Shown here piece by piece: positions 1 through 10,063 of a stretch of 64,000 nucleotides of DNA (position 1 is the stretch's first letter; each line of letters begins with the position of its first letter). Origin of the DNA: Gimesia sp. (GTDB lineage: Bacteria > Planctomycetota > Planctomycetia > Planctomycetales > Planctomycetaceae). The position numbers and the translations under genes were made by a program. The notes under the pieces are model-generated. The model saw nothing but the letters and a program-made list of their open reading frames with translations. It did no database searches and was not told the origin of the DNA. The DNA is taken from NCBI RefSeq assembly GCF_040219335.1, contig NZ_JAVJSQ010000014.1, forward strand, positions 219,836 through 283,835, in the 5' to 3' direction.

Positions 1-84
1 TTCGGCCTGGGTCTGTTCCGTGGACGCTTCTTCGGTATGAATATAAACGGGATCCGGCTGGCCCGGTTGATCGGCTGATGACAT
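1..84 (-). CDS. Hypothetical protein, N-terminal fragment
   Basis: Only the first 28 codons lie in the window; the rest runs off the left edge. The start is the ATG at 82-84, preceded on the minus strand by a purine-rich Shine-Dalgarno stretch (GGAAGAGGAG). The visible residues are polar and rich in Pro, Gln and Glu, with no signal peptide, so a cytoplasmic or disordered N-terminus is likely. It lies 209 bp downstream of nqrM in the same direction but has its own ribosome site. The family cannot be told. Confidence 0.55.
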   Translation of the reverse strand, partial: MSSADQPGQPDPVYIHTEEASTEQTQAE

Positions 85-293
85 GCTAAACTCCTCTTCC
101 GAGTGCGACTGACGTCGCGCTCATTTCAAATGTGATGTTCCACAAAAGCGCTTCCCCTGCGGGTGGAATCCACTTTTGACTGTATTGTCTCACATCTGAT
201 TCGAACTGCCAGTAAAAATCTTGAAAATTACCGGCGGATTTTATGAGGGAGCTGTCATTGACTGACTATAGTAAGCCGATTGAAGCGGTCAGG

Positions 294-545
294 CTATTTC
301 GCGCCGGAGGTCAGACTGGTATCTTCTTCCTCGACAGCACAGGAGCCGGCGGCCGTCGCGTGATCTTGCTCTTTCATCTTGTCGCCGACTGAGCAACCAC
401 CGCACTGGGAGCAGCCTTCGACCCCATCGATATTGTTCAGACCGCCACATGAGCCTTTGATACACCGGTTGCTGAAGATCACACCAACGGCCATCCCCGC
501 GAAGGCCAGGGCAAAGATTCCCAGAGCAAACAGGACTGTTGACAT
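294..545 (-). CDS. nqrM: NqrM, Na+-NQR maturation factor
   Basis: An 83-residue protein with one N-terminal membrane segment (about residues 4-25), then a Cys-rich stretch (a Cys followed by SCGG, then CSQCGGC) typical of NqrM (DUF539). NqrM is known to be needed for assembly of the iron centre held by Cys residues of NqrD and NqrE. It is the last gene of the nqr cluster, 2 bp after apbE, which is the usual position. The tail after about residue 55 is polar and rich in Glu and Ala. Confidence 0.88.
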   Translation of the reverse strand: MSTVLFALGIFALAFAGMAVGVIFSNRCIKGSCGGLNNIDGVEGCSQCGGCSVGDKMKEQDHATAAGSCAVEEEDTSLTSGAK

Positions 546-547
546 AA

Positions 548-1618
548 TTACTGCTCCTCACCGAACTGCTTCTGCCAGGCAGGCGAGAAGCGTTCTGTAA
601 AACCGGCGTCTGTTTTCACGATAAAATAAGCGGCGATGTCCCGCTCTTGTACCCAATTATACCCCTCAGCGGGGCCTAATACCATCAGGCATGTCGCGAT
701 CGCGTCGCAATTCATGCAGGTTTGCCCCACCACGGTGACCGAAGCGAGCCTATGAGTCGCCGGTCGCCCGGTACGGGGATCAATGGTATGTGAATAGCTG
801 ACGCCATCCACCTCATAAAAATTACGATAATTGCCCGAAGTCGCCATCGACAGGTCGGACAGAGGAACAATCTTCTGCACCACCCGGGTTTCACTCACCG
901 GCTTTTCGATGCCGACCTTCCAGGCTTCGCCGCGCTGATTGACGCCCCGGGCCCGCATCTCGCCACCGATTTCCACCAGGTAATTTTCGATGCCGCGTGA
1001 CTCGATGAGTTCGGCAACCGCATCGACACCGTAGCCTTTTGCGATAGCCGACAGATCGACGTACACGTCGGGAATCAGTTTCTTCAGTGCCGCAGGTGAC
1101 TCCTGCACCTGGATATGATGATAACCCACCTTCTTGCGGGCCGCTTCAATCTTTTCGTCCGCAGGCAGCGTTTTCTTGCCAGGATCCGGACCAAAGTGCC
1201 ACAGGTTGACCAGTGGGCCGACGGTCATATCGAAGGCCCCGTCACTGTCCTCGCTCAACTCGAGACCGGCAGCGACGACTTTGACCACGGCAGGTGCGAC
1301 GGGTAACCATTGATCTGGTTCTGCCCGGTTGAACAGAGACAGTTCCGAATCTTTGATGTAGGTCGACATCTCCTGGTTGATTTCCACGAGCAACTGATCG
1401 ACATCTTTTTTCAGCTGCCCGCTATCAACCTGTTCTTTCGCAGGGGAACAGACCGTAATGTGATAGGTCGTTCCCATCGTCGGGCCTTCGATCTGCTGCT
1501 TCTGTAATGCAGCAGAACCGGGGCCTGACTCATCATTCCGGCACCCTGTGACCTGCAGGCAACACAGCAGCAGGCCGAGAGTCCAGAACCACGCGGAATG
1601 TCTGTTAACCGAAGTCAT
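548..1618 (-). CDS. apbE: ApbE, FAD:protein FMN transferase lipoprotein
   Basis: A 356-residue protein with a lipoprotein signal peptide (hydrophobic stretch ending in VTGC). The body matches ApbE, which covalently attaches FMN from FAD to Thr in DxxSGAT motifs. Recognisable pieces are the MGTTYHITV start of the domain, the AKGYGVD stretch and the [11 protein letters not shown] segment. The ATG at 1616-1618 is chosen because it puts the signal peptide at the N-terminus; it overlaps the end of nqrF by 14 bp, suggesting translational coupling. Its likely substrates are NqrB and NqrC in the same operon, both of which carry the target motif. An in-frame upstream start exists inside nqrF but would bury the signal peptide. 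Confidence 0.93.
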   Translation of the reverse strand: MTSVNRHSAWFWTLGLLLCCLQVTGCRNDESGPGSAALQKQQIEGPTMGTTYHITVCSPAKEQVDSGQLKKDVDQLLVEINQEMSTYIKDSELSLFNRAEPDQWLPVAPAVVKVVAAGLELSEDSDGAFDMTVGPLVNLWHFGPDPGKKTLPADEKIEAARKKVGYHHIQVQESPAALKKLIPDVYVDLSAIAKGYGVDAVAELIESRGIENYLVEIGGEMRARGVNQRGEAWKVGIEKPVSETRVVQKIVPLSDLSMATSGNYRNFYEVDGVSYSHTIDPRTGRPATHRLASVTVVGQTCMNCDAIATCLMVLGPAEGYNWVQERDIAAYFIVKTDAGFTERFSPAWQKQFGEEQ

Positions 1619-2828
1619 CGTACCGGACGTTCTCAGGTTCAACTCCCAGATCATCCAGCATGTTACGTACGGCGGACAACATCATTGGCGGACCACAGAT
1701 GTAGTACTCACAATCTTCCGGAGCAGGATGCTTACTCAGGTATTCGTCCAGCAGTACCTGGTGGATGAAGCCCTGCAGACCGGTCCAGTTGTCTTCCGGC
1801 ATCGGATCTGAAAGCGCGATATGCATCTTGAAGTTCGGGAAGTCTTTTTCGATTGCCCGGAATTCATCTTCGTAGAACATTTCACGCATACTGCGGGCAC
1901 CGTACCAGTAGGAGACCTTCCGGTTGGTTTTGCGTTCTTTGAAGAGTTCGTAGATGTGAGATCGCAGGGGAGCCATACCGGCACCACCACCGATGTAGAT
2001 CATTTCGGCATCGGTTTCCTGGATAAAGAACTCACCGTAAGGACCGGAGATAGTAACTTCATCACCTGGCTTCAGGTTAAAGATGTATGAGGACATCTTC
2101 CCGGGAGGAGTGCCATCCGGTGCGCGGGGCGGAGGTGAAGCCACTCGCACGTTGAGCATGATAACGCCTTTTTCGCCCGGATAGTTGGCCATGGAGTAAG
2201 CCCGGATGACCGGCTCTTCGACCTTGGACTCGAACCGCCAGAGATCGAATTTGTCCCAGTCTTCTTTATATTCATCGGGGATGTCGAATTCGCTGTATTT
2301 GATATGGTGCGGCGGGGCTTCGATCTGAATGTATCCACCCGGCTTGAAGTTCACGTCTTCGCCGACGGGCAGTTCCAGAACCAGTTCTTTAATGAAGGTC
2401 GCCACGTTGTCGTTGGACTTAACCTTACACTGCCATTTCTTGGTTTCGAAGACTTCAGGTGGTACTTCGATGTCCATGTCAGCCTTGACCGGCACCTGAC
2501 AGGAAAGCCGGCAGCCTTCACGGACTTCGCGGTTGTTAAAGTGAGAGCGTTCGGTCGGCAGGATATCACCGCCGCCCTCGAGCACGCGAACCTCACATTG
2601 AGCACAGGTTCCCCCACCACCACAGGCAGATGAGACGAAAATCTGATTCTCGGCGAGAGCGCTCAACAGCTTCCCGCCCACGGGAACTTCGATTTTCTTC
2701 TGCTCGTTCACAGTAATTGTGACGTTACCGGAGGCAACCAGTTTTGATTTCGCGACCAGAATGATGGCGACCAGGGCCAGCACAATGCCCGTGAACATCA
2801 CCACGCCTAACAGAATTTCTATACCCAT
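1605..2828 (-). CDS. nqrF: Na+-translocating NADH:quinone reductase subunit F
   Basis: NqrF (407 aa) is the NADH-oxidising entry point of Na+-NQR. One N-terminal membrane helix (about 5-27) is followed by a plant-type 2Fe-2S ferredoxin domain with ligands C69, C75, C78 and C110. A ferredoxin-NADP-reductase-like FAD domain with the [12 protein letters not shown] motif comes next, then the NADH domain ([12 protein letters not shown], later YYICGPPMM). Length and cysteine spacing match Vibrio NqrF. It lies 43 bp after nqrE and overlaps apbE. Confidence 0.97.
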   Translation of the reverse strand: MGIEILLGVVMFTGIVLALVAIILVAKSKLVASGNVTITVNEQKKIEVPVGGKLLSALAENQIFVSSACGGGGTCAQCEVRVLEGGGDILPTERSHFNNREVREGCRLSCQVPVKADMDIEVPPEVFETKKWQCKVKSNDNVATFIKELVLELPVGEDVNFKPGGYIQIEAPPHHIKYSEFDIPDEYKEDWDKFDLWRFESKVEEPVIRAYSMANYPGEKGVIMLNVRVASPPPRAPDGTPPGKMSSYIFNLKPGDEVTISGPYGEFFIQETDAEMIYIGGGAGMAPLRSHIYELFKERKTNRKVSYWYGARSMREMFYEDEFRAIEKDFPNFKMHIALSDPMPEDNWTGLQGFIHQVLLDEYLSKHPAPEDCEYYICGPPMMLSAVRNMLDDLGVEPENVRYDDFG

Positions 2829-2871
2829 GATTAAACTTTAACCGCTCAATAAATTAGGAAAATGTTAAGTC

Positions 2872-3483
2872 TCAGAGCTGGATACCGGAGAAAGCCATGA
2901 AGGCCATCGCCATCAGTCCAACGGTAATAAAGGTGATGCCCAGACCGCGTAATCCCGGCGGAACGTCACTGTATTTCATTTTCTCCCGCACGCCTGCCAG
3001 CGCCAGGATCGCCAGTGCCCAGCCGACACCGGAACCGAATCCGAAGACGCAGCTTTCGGGGAAGTTATAATCGCGTTCCACCATAAACAGGGTTCCCCCC
3101 AGGATCGCGCAGTTCACGGTAATCAGTGGCAGGAAGATCCCCAGCGAGTTGTAGAGAGCGGGAACGAACCGGTCGAGGGTCATTTCCAGGATCTGTACCA
3201 TCGCTGCAATCACGCCGATGTAACAGATCAGACCGACGAAGGTCAGGTCGACATTGGGATAGCCGGCCCAGGCCAGTGCCCCCTTCTTCAACAGGTGCTG
3301 ATAGATGATGTTATTGACGGGAACGGTAATCGTCTGAATGACGACCACAGCGATCCCCAGGCCAAAGGCAGTCTTCACATTTTTGGAAACGGCCAGAAAG
3401 GTACACATTCCCAGGAAGAAGGCCAGTGCCAGGTTTTCGACAAACAGACACTTGATAAACAGGCTCAGATAATGCTCTAACAT
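2872..3483 (-). CDS. nqrE: Na+-translocating NADH:quinone reductase subunit E
   Basis: A 203-residue, six-helix membrane protein of the NqrDE/RnfAE family. The opening ([20 protein letters not shown]) is typical of NqrE and carries a conserved Cys of the Fe site shared with NqrD; a second Cys lies in the NCAILGG stretch. It follows nqrD after a 1-bp gap, so the two are almost certainly co-translated. Normal length, no oddities. Confidence 0.97.
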   Translation of the reverse strand: MLEHYLSLFIKCLFVENLALAFFLGMCTFLAVSKNVKTAFGLGIAVVVIQTITVPVNNIIYQHLLKKGALAWAGYPNVDLTFVGLICYIGVIAAMVQILEMTLDRFVPALYNSLGIFLPLITVNCAILGGTLFMVERDYNFPESCVFGFGSGVGWALAILALAGVREKMKYSDVPPGLRGLGITFITVGLMAMAFMAFSGIQL

Positions 3484-3484
3484 G

Positions 3485-4108
3485 TTATGCTTCCTCCACC
3501 TGATCGGTTTTCCAGACTCTCAGAGCCCAGATTGCGAAGCCAATAATAAAGAATGCACTGGGAGGTAATAACATCAGGCCGTTGGCTTCGTACCAGCCGC
3601 CTTCCCGGGTCAGTTTCATCAGAGGGATTCCAAACAGGCTCCCCGAACCGAATAACTCTCGGAAGAAGGCCACCAGCATCAAAATGGCACTGTAACCCAG
3701 CCCGTTTCCGATCCCGTCCAGGAAGCTGATGCCAGGCTCGTTTTTCATCGCGAACCCCTCGGCACGCCCCATCACGATACAGTTGGTAATAATCAGCCCC
3801 ACGAACACGGACAGCTGCTTGCTGATTCCGAAGGCGAAGGCCTTGAGGAACTGATCGACCAGGATCACCAGTGAGGCGATGATCGTCATCTGCACGATAA
3901 TGCGGATACTGCCGGGAATCTGCAGACGGATCGAAGCGACTGCGGCGTTCGAGCAGGCGGTCACCAGGGTTACCGCGATACTCATCACGAGTGCGGTCTC
4001 CATCTTGGTTGTTACCGCCAGAGCGGAACAGATTCCAAGGATCTGCAACGCAATCGGGTTGTTATTAAAAATCGGTCCGGTCAGAACCTCTTTTTGCCGT
4101 GAATTCAT
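3485..4108 (-). CDS. nqrD: Na+-translocating NADH:quinone reductase subunit D
   Basis: A 207-residue membrane protein, paralogous to NqrE, of the NqrDE/RnfAE family. It shows the expected early segment ([18 protein letters not shown]) and the [13 protein letters not shown] segment, each holding one Cys of the intramembrane iron site. Together with NqrE it forms the pseudo-symmetric core through which electrons cross the membrane. It sits 1 bp after nqrC. Confidence 0.97.
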   Translation of the reverse strand: MNSRQKEVLTGPIFNNNPIALQILGICSALAVTTKMETALVMSIAVTLVTACSNAAVASIRLQIPGSIRIIVQMTIIASLVILVDQFLKAFAFGISKQLSVFVGLIITNCIVMGRAEGFAMKNEPGISFLDGIGNGLGYSAILMLVAFFRELFGSGSLFGIPLMKLTREGGWYEANGLMLLPPSAFFIIGFAIWALRVWKTDQVEEA

Positions 4109-4109
4109 A

Positions 4110-4913
4110 TTACTTTCCCTCCTTTTCCCGAACTCGTTCGAGATAAGGCTTAAATCCTAGATCACCCAGCCAGAAATCCAGCAGGTGGGTTACGCCGCGA
4201 GAGGTAATGGTGGCTCCCGAAAGGCCGTCCACTTCGTGTTCCGCATTGGGGGAGTCCGGATTGACGCTCCCCTTAATGACTTCGATATCGGGCTGGAAGT
4301 CGTTATTGTAGACTTCTTTGCCTTTCCATTGTGCCTTCCATTTGGGGTTATCGACTTCACCACCCAGCCCGGGTGTTTCCCCCTGTTCGTAGAAGGTCAA
4401 CCCCTGCACGGTGGTCAGGTCGGTCTGCAGAGCCAGGAAGCCCCACATGGTAGACCAGAGACCCTTTCCGCGGACGGGCAGAACATACTGTGTCAGCTGA
4501 CCGTTCTCATCGTTGATCAGGTAGACCCAGGAATAATTTTCGCGACGTTTGATCCCGGCGATGTCCTTGCTGGGCTCGATTGCCGAGCTCAGTTTGGGAT
4601 TGTCTATTGCCGCCTTCTGGTCGTATTCCGCAGGATTGGGGAACAGTTCCTTGTCGTCGGTTACGACTTTTCCGGAGTCGAGATCAATGATAATCCCCTC
4701 AACCCGTTCGTCATAAATCTTCATGACGTTCTTCGCGTCGTCACCCGGTTGGATCAGGCCCGCCACGGAGAGGATGTTCTTTTTACGTTCAATCTCTTTA
4801 TTCAGTTCCTGCTTGCTGCGCAATCCGACCGCAGCCCCGGAAACCAGAATCGAGCAGACCACACACAACGTGGCCGATACGATAAATGTGAAACCTATTG
4901 AATCACGCGACAT
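4110..4913 (-). CDS. nqrC: Na+-translocating NADH:quinone reductase subunit C
   Basis: NqrC (267 aa from the chosen start) has one N-terminal membrane helix (about 8-30) and a periplasmic FMN-binding domain. The ApbE target [10 protein letters not shown] is present, with T235 the expected FMN-carrying Thr. The ATG at 4911-4913 is preferred because it matches the NqrC N-terminus and has AAGAAGG about 10 bp upstream (4924-4930). A longer in-frame start at 4961 would add 16 residues overlapping nqrB. With the chosen start the overlap with nqrB is 11 bp. Confidence 0.95.
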   Translation of the reverse strand: MSRDSIGFTFIVSATLCVVCSILVSGAAVGLRSKQELNKEIERKKNILSVAGLIQPGDDAKNVMKIYDERVEGIIIDLDSGKVVTDDKELFPNPAEYDQKAAIDNPKLSSAIEPSKDIAGIKRRENYSWVYLINDENGQLTQYVLPVRGKGLWSTMWGFLALQTDLTTVQGLTFYEQGETPGLGGEVDNPKWKAQWKGKEVYNNDFQPDIEVIKGSVNPDSPNAEHEVDGLSGATITSRGVTHLLDFWLGDLGFKPYLERVREKEGK

Positions 4914-6147
4914 TTCGCGCCAACCTTCTTTTAATGTTTGCTTGAACCACGTAATAATCAATCAGAGGAGCGAAGACGTTGCCGAACAGAATCGCCAGCA
5001 TGATCCCCTCTGGATACGCAGGATTGACCACCCGAATCAGGATTGTCATTCCCCCAATCAAAATTCCATATAACCAGCGTCCGGTGTCAGTCATCGCTGC
5101 GGAGACCGGGTCGGTCGCCATGAAGACCAGACCGAAGGCCAGGCCGCCGACAACCAGATGCCACTGCGGAGGCATGGCGAACATCGCGTTGGTATTGCTG
5201 CCGATCATCCAGAGCAGTGTGGCTAAGCCCATCGATCCAGCAAGCACACCTGCCATCACGCGCCAGGAACCGACGCCGATCAGGATCAGGAAAATCGCGC
5301 CCAGCAGACAGGCCAGAGTCGAAGTTTCACCCATGGACCCCTGAATGGTTCCCAGGAACGCCTGTGACCAGGAGATACCGAGGCCTCCCTCAGAGATAGG
5401 GTTGGTGACTGCTTTCATGCCGACTTCGGGAGCAGCAGTTGCCATCTGCCCTAATGAAGTAGCACCACTGAAGCCATCAACGGCGGTCCAGACAGTGTCA
5501 CCCACGATCTGTGCCGGATAGGCAAAGTAGAGAAACGCACGCGCCGTTAAAGCGGGGTTAAGGAAGTTTTTCCCTGTACCGCCGAAGATTTCTTTACCGA
5601 CGACCACACCGAAGCTGATGCCCAGTGCAACCTGCCAGAGCGGAATCGTGGGAGGCAGCGTTAACGGGAACAGCATCCCGGTCACCAGGAAGCCTTCGTT
5701 GATTTCGTGACGCCGCACGATACAGAACAGACCTTCCCAGGCCCCCCCTACGGCCATACAGACGATGTAAACGGGCAGGAAGTAGAGTGCCCCATGCACC
5801 AGGTTGGAGAGCAGGCTGTTCGCATCGGGAACCACGCCCAGCGAGGACATGATCGCGCCCCGCCAGCCCGGAACCGATTCGATGCCCATGGTACTCATCG
5901 CCGCATTGGCCTGATACCCGGTGTTATAAAGTGCCATAAACACACAGGGCAACAGAGCCACAATGACCATACTCATCATGCGCTTCAAGTCGATGGAATC
6001 GCGCACATGAGAGGCTTCACTGGTCACTTCACCCGGCGTATACAGGAAGGTATCCTGCGCTTCGTAAAGTGGGTAAAGCTTCTCGAACTTACCACCTTTA
6101 TCGAAGAGGGGGTGCATCTTATCAAGAAGATTTCGTAACGGCTTCAT
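4903..6147 (-). CDS. nqrB: Na+-translocating NADH:quinone reductase subunit B
   Basis: NqrB (414 aa), the large membrane subunit of Na+-NQR and the one linked to Na+ translocation and quinone reduction. It has many membrane helices and the ApbE target [11 protein letters not shown], with T230 the expected covalent FMN site. The segment [22 protein letters not shown] is characteristic of the NqrB/RnfD family. It is separated from nqrA by an unusually long 219-bp gap, while the downstream genes are tightly packed. Confidence 0.97.
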   Translation of the reverse strand: MKPLRNLLDKMHPLFDKGGKFEKLYPLYEAQDTFLYTPGEVTSEASHVRDSIDLKRMMSMVIVALLPCVFMALYNTGYQANAAMSTMGIESVPGWRGAIMSSLGVVPDANSLLSNLVHGALYFLPVYIVCMAVGGAWEGLFCIVRRHEINEGFLVTGMLFPLTLPPTIPLWQVALGISFGVVVGKEIFGGTGKNFLNPALTARAFLYFAYPAQIVGDTVWTAVDGFSGATSLGQMATAAPEVGMKAVTNPISEGGLGISWSQAFLGTIQGSMGETSTLACLLGAIFLILIGVGSWRVMAGVLAGSMGLATLLWMIGSNTNAMFAMPPQWHLVVGGLAFGLVFMATDPVSAAMTDTGRWLYGILIGGMTILIRVVNPAYPEGIMLAILFGNVFAPLIDYYVVQANIKRRLARNVA

Positions 6148-6366
6148 TTCGAGGTTTATCTTTCCTGTTTGACAGCCCCTGAATCAGGCTCAGGCGGGCC
6201 ATCAGCAACTTTGACTGTCTCTGACTGCGAGCCGAAACGAATACGTTCCAGAGCGATCAGTCAGGCTGACATCTTTCAAAACAAATTGAGTTATCCGGCT
6301 TACAATCACACACAGTGAAGGCTTGGCGAGTTTCACAGTCAAAGCCCTTCCCGGGCCAGCACTGTA

Positions 6367-7713
6367 TCAGCCCTCGATTTCAATTTTGGTCAAATTGTCT
6401 CGCAGCAGTGATCCGTAGTTGTATTTGCCCGGGCAGACAAACGTGCACAACGACAGATCTTCTTCATCCAGCTCCAGGCACCCCAGTAGTTTTGCCTGTT
6501 CGGTGTCTTCTGTAATCAGTGCCCGCAACAGGAAGGTCGGCAGGATATCCAGCGGCATTACTTTTTCATAAGTGCCGATGGGAATCATGGCTCGCTTACT
6601 ACCTTCAGTGGATGTAGTGAAAGGCACTTTCTTGCCTTTACCGATCCAGGAAGAAGCAAACACAGGCACGACCGAAAACTTATTGAACCCGGGGCCCATC
6701 CAGCCCAGGAAGTCACGGTGTGTTCCCTCTTTGAGCGCGGTAACCTGCAATGCATAGCGTCCCAGGTAGGCAAAGGGGCCTTCGGCTGTCCGGCCGGCGA
6801 GAGCAGAACCGGAAATCACCCGATCGACGCCTTCTTCCAGGTTGCCGTCCGTCAGGTCAGCCAGACTGGCTCCCATGATGGTTTTCATCAGTTTCGGATT
6901 CTTAACCACAGGACCCGCGATAGAAATCACGCGTTCGTTGTAAAGCTGACCGGTGCTAAAGAGTTTGCCAATCGCGATCACGTCCTGGTAGTTGATGTAC
7001 CAGACGGTTTTCTTATCACTGACCGGATCGAGGTAATGAATGTGTGTGCCAGGGAGACCTGCGGGGTGCGGGCCGCCGAATTCTTCGACTGTCACAAAAT
7101 CCAGTTCGCAGCCTGGCAGATTGGTTCCCGGTGCTTTACAGAGATAAAGCTTGCCTTCGGTCAGTGTCTTCAGAACCTGCAGACCCTGTGAGAATGCACG
7201 GGGCTCTTCGCTCAAGACCACTTCCGGTGGTGGAGCGAGAGGATTGGTGTCGATGGCGGTCACAAAGATCGAATGCGGAGTCGACTCGGGTGAGGGCACT
7301 TTGCTGTAAGGACGGGTCCGCAGACTGGTCCAGAGTCCGGACTGCAGCAGGTTCTCTGTAACTTGCTCGCGGGTCAGACTGGCGAGCTGACCTTCTTCGT
7401 AAGAAGTGAAGGTCTCTTCTTCTTCGCCGGCGAGCTCAATCACCAGGGATTGAAAAACGCGTTTTGCACCGCGGTTGATTTCAGTCACTTTCCCGGCAGC
7501 GGGAGCGGTGTAGATGACGCCTTCGATCTTTTTGTCGCTGAACAGCAACTGACCTTTTTTAACGGTATCACCGACTTCAACAGCCAGCGTCGGTTTCATA
7601 CCGATATAGTCCGGGCCGATTAAAGCAACTGATCGAACTTGTGGCCCGTTTTCGATCAAAGCGGAAGGCTCACCTGCGATGGGCAGATCCAGCCCTTTTT
7701 TAATTGTAATCAT
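6367..7713 (-). CDS. nqrA: Na+-translocating NADH:quinone reductase subunit A
   Basis: NqrA (448 aa), the peripheral cytoplasmic subunit. The start ATG at 7711-7713 gives [16 protein letters not shown], the normal NqrA N-terminus; the frame is open 27 codons further upstream, but that part does not look like protein. Other recognised parts are the barrel-sandwich-like [28 protein letters not shown], and the C-terminal [17 protein letters not shown]. It is the first gene of the operon; the leader upstream holds a small hairpin (GTGGT/ACCAC at about 7760-7775). Confidence 0.96.
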   Translation of the reverse strand: MITIKKGLDLPIAGEPSALIENGPQVRSVALIGPDYIGMKPTLAVEVGDTVKKGQLLFSDKKIEGVIYTAPAAGKVTEINRGAKRVFQSLVIELAGEEEETFTSYEEGQLASLTREQVTENLLQSGLWTSLRTRPYSKVPSPESTPHSIFVTAIDTNPLAPPPEVVLSEEPRAFSQGLQVLKTLTEGKLYLCKAPGTNLPGCELDFVTVEEFGGPHPAGLPGTHIHYLDPVSDKKTVWYINYQDVIAIGKLFSTGQLYNERVISIAGPVVKNPKLMKTIMGASLADLTDGNLEEGVDRVISGSALAGRTAEGPFAYLGRYALQVTALKEGTHRDFLGWMGPGFNKFSVVPVFASSWIGKGKKVPFTTSTEGSKRAMIPIGTYEKVMPLDILPTFLLRALITEDTEQAKLLGCLELDEEDLSLCTFVCPGKYNYGSLLRDNLTKIEIEG

Positions 7714-8105
7714 TGAATTATGAACCTGAATGCAACGAGTGTTTCTGACTGACTCGCCTGATGTGGTATCAATCACCACCTGAATGCTGTACAAATCCGA
7801 TTAAGGGCGTTTCTGCTGTGTGCTTGCTGTTTTTATAGGCGCAAGATCTCTAGTGCCCAATAATTCGCGGTTATTTTACACAGATCCCCCTCGTTTTGTA
7901 GTGAAAGCAGGGAACAAATTGGATCATTTTCCATTCTGTATCAGAAAAGCTCGATTCGTAGTTCATTCAGCACCTTTTCCGCGATTCTCAATGCTGAGAA
8001 CCGATGCGTAATGCCTCCGATTGCCACGCATATCAGGTCTTTCCAGGAGAATCTCCCAGCCTGTTTCCTGATGTCTCAATCCGATTTCAACGCTTTTGAT
8101 CACTC
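7714..8105. other. Intergenic leader upstream of nqrA
   Basis: About 390 bp between the nqr operon and the terminator of the next gene; both flanking genes are on the minus strand. It must hold the nqr promoter, but I cannot pick a convincing -35/-10 pair. A weak hairpin with GTGGT/ACCAC arms lies near 7760-7775, within 60 bp of the nqrA start. Short open frames here show no protein-like composition. No known riboswitch was recognised. Confidence 0.5.
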
Positions 8106-8142
8106 AAAAAAAACCACCTGAGAACAACACGCTCTCAGGTGG
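8106..8142 (-). terminator. Rho-independent terminator of the Gfo/Idh-DUF1080 gene
   Basis: Perfect 10-bp stem (CCACCTGAGA at 8114-8123 with TCTCAGGTGG at 8133-8142) and a 9-nt loop, followed on the minus strand by a run of eight T. It lies about 40 bp after the stop codon of the minus-strand gene at 8181. Confidence 0.9.
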
Positions 8143-8180
8143 CGGGATTTGACTTTGATGGTTTAGAGTTTAGTTTCGGC

Positions 8181-9863
8181 TTACAGTTCCAGCAACTTTA
8201 CATTCTTATACCAGACTTTGTGTCCGTGGTCCTGAAAACCGATGTAACCTTTCCTCGGGAAGTCTTTGACGGCTGCTTTGAACTTGTGTGAAGAACCATC
8301 CAGACGCTTGCCCGGCTCGGTCCATTCATCTGCATTCAGTTTGGCAACAACTTCACCATTCACGGCGACGCTGATGTGCGGCCCCTTACAGGTGATTTCA
8401 AAATGAGTCCATTCGCCAGGTGCGCTGGCCAGATTCTTTGCAGGTGACACGAGGTCATAGATCGCACCGAAATCGTGCATACCAGTGCCGTCACCACTCA
8501 AGACCTGCGCTTCGAAGCCGGTCTGCACGGGATTCTTCAGATCACCCACGCGGAAAAAGATTCCGGAGTTGCACTCTTCAGGCATCTTGACATCACACTT
8601 GAATTTGAAATCACCAAATTCTTTATTGTAGACAATCAGGTAACCACCCGACTTGTAAGGCACCAGTGCGCCGTTTTCAATCGGGGCTGCAATCTTCTTA
8701 CCGTTGCTGCACATCCAGCCTTTGTAGTTTTCGCCGTTGAACAGCAGCTTCCAGCCTTCTGCTTTTTCCGCTGCAGTCAGCTTATTATCTGATTCTGAAG
8801 CACCGGAGTCAGCCACATCGAGCCTGGCCAGCTTCTTCGCAGCCTGCTTTTCAGCTTTTTCCATCACGCTTGCCAGGGTGACTTCTTTGCCACCCTGCCG
8901 TTTACTTTCGTCAGCAGCTTCCATGAATGCGTAAATTTCCAGTGTCTCTTCAGGGCTTACAGGCGGCTTGCCGGTACGGAAGAACTTCACGATCTCCACC
9001 AGCAGTGGCTTGTAACCGTCGTAACCACCCACGGCGACTTCACCGTTTTTACCGACTGCGGTTCCACCATAACCTTTAGGGGTTCCTTTGCGAACACCAG
9101 CGAAATGCCCTTCACGACCACCGGCCCATTTGCCGGCGACTTCATCCCGATCAGCATTGCTGACTGTACGGGTGACAGACTCACAACCAGGTCCCATCAC
9201 GGTAAACAGAGTTTCGACACCGTGGATCCCGTACCAGTAGAGGTCGGGGTGAGTGCTTTCCAGCGAACAGGGGCTGTGGGTGCTGGCCTTCATGATCTTC
9301 CCCTCTTCGCCGTTCCGCAGACGCTGTGCGCCCTTGGCAAACCGCAGTGATGAAGATGAGAACATGGGAGTATTGTATTTTTTGGAGAGTTCGAACAGAG
9401 CGACGGCATCGGTCAGCGAGGCAGCAATCGGCTTGTCGATGAAGACCGGCTTGCCTGACTGGAGAACTGGCAGCGCCTGTTTCAGGTGCGGACGACCATC
9501 GTTTGTTTCGAGGAAGACCACATCGACTTTCTCCAGCAGTGCGGGAATGGAATCGACGATTTCCACGCCCATTTCTTTCACCTGCTTCGTATAGCCGGGA
9601 ACGCGGGAGACACTGGATTCAATATCCGGGCTTCCCTTGGGATAAGCGGCAACGATTCGACAGCCGGCCAGATCCCCTTCCGGATTGCCGGTATTCAGCA
9701 TCTTGGTGAAGGCAATCGCATGCGAGGTATCCAGGCCGATAATCCCGGCTTTGAGCACCTTCTTGGCATCTTCAGCGGAGACGGAGCTGCCCAGGGCGAC
9801 TGTTAACAGCAGCAGGGCGCAACAGGCCTGACAGAAAAGACGTTTAAAAAGTCCAGAGTTCAT
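8181..9863 (-). CDS. Secreted Gfo/Idh/MocA oxidoreductase fused to DUF1080
   Basis: A 560-residue protein with a cleavable signal peptide (about 1-30). Residues about 35-350 resemble the Gfo/Idh/MocA NAD(P)-dependent sugar oxidoreductases; KAGIIGLDTSHA stands in place of a classic GxGxxG, and KPVFIDKPIAAS carries the family's conserved EKP-like Lys-Pro. Residues about 370-560 are a DUF1080 / 3-keto-disaccharide hydrolase domain: WKLLFNGENYKGW, NSGIFFRVGD, EWTHFEI, and GYIGFQDHGHKVWYKNVKL at the C-terminus. The pairing suggests oxidation and cleavage of a glycoside in the periplasm, but the substrate cannot be told. It has its own terminator and stands alone. Confidence 0.9.
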   Translation of the reverse strand: MNSGLFKRLFCQACCALLLLTVALGSSVSAEDAKKVLKAGIIGLDTSHAIAFTKMLNTGNPEGDLAGCRIVAAYPKGSPDIESSVSRVPGYTKQVKEMGVEIVDSIPALLEKVDVVFLETNDGRPHLKQALPVLQSGKPVFIDKPIAASLTDAVALFELSKKYNTPMFSSSSLRFAKGAQRLRNGEEGKIMKASTHSPCSLESTHPDLYWYGIHGVETLFTVMGPGCESVTRTVSNADRDEVAGKWAGGREGHFAGVRKGTPKGYGGTAVGKNGEVAVGGYDGYKPLLVEIVKFFRTGKPPVSPEETLEIYAFMEAADESKRQGGKEVTLASVMEKAEKQAAKKLARLDVADSGASESDNKLTAAEKAEGWKLLFNGENYKGWMCSNGKKIAAPIENGALVPYKSGGYLIVYNKEFGDFKFKCDVKMPEECNSGIFFRVGDLKNPVQTGFEAQVLSGDGTGMHDFGAIYDLVSPAKNLASAPGEWTHFEITCKGPHISVAVNGEVVAKLNADEWTEPGKRLDGSSHKFKAAVKDFPRKGYIGFQDHGHKVWYKNVKLLEL

Positions 9864-10063
9864 AATGTTCCTCTATCGTGGATGACAGGTAAGCTGATAC
9901 GGAAACAGGCAGGGAAAGCGACTGCGTCTGCACAGAAGGTGCCGCCTTCGATTTCCTTATGAATGTTTATAAAATCGATTATGGTCAACCCAGTGAACCA
10001 AATGCAATCGCACGGCGGCTGGGAGTCGGAATTTTCAGCGTTTCCTCCGCAAAGTGATGCAAC

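Noticed and set aside
7820..8011. 63-codon frame between nqrA and the terminator
   Set aside because: No ribosome site and no family resemblance; reads like non-coding leader.
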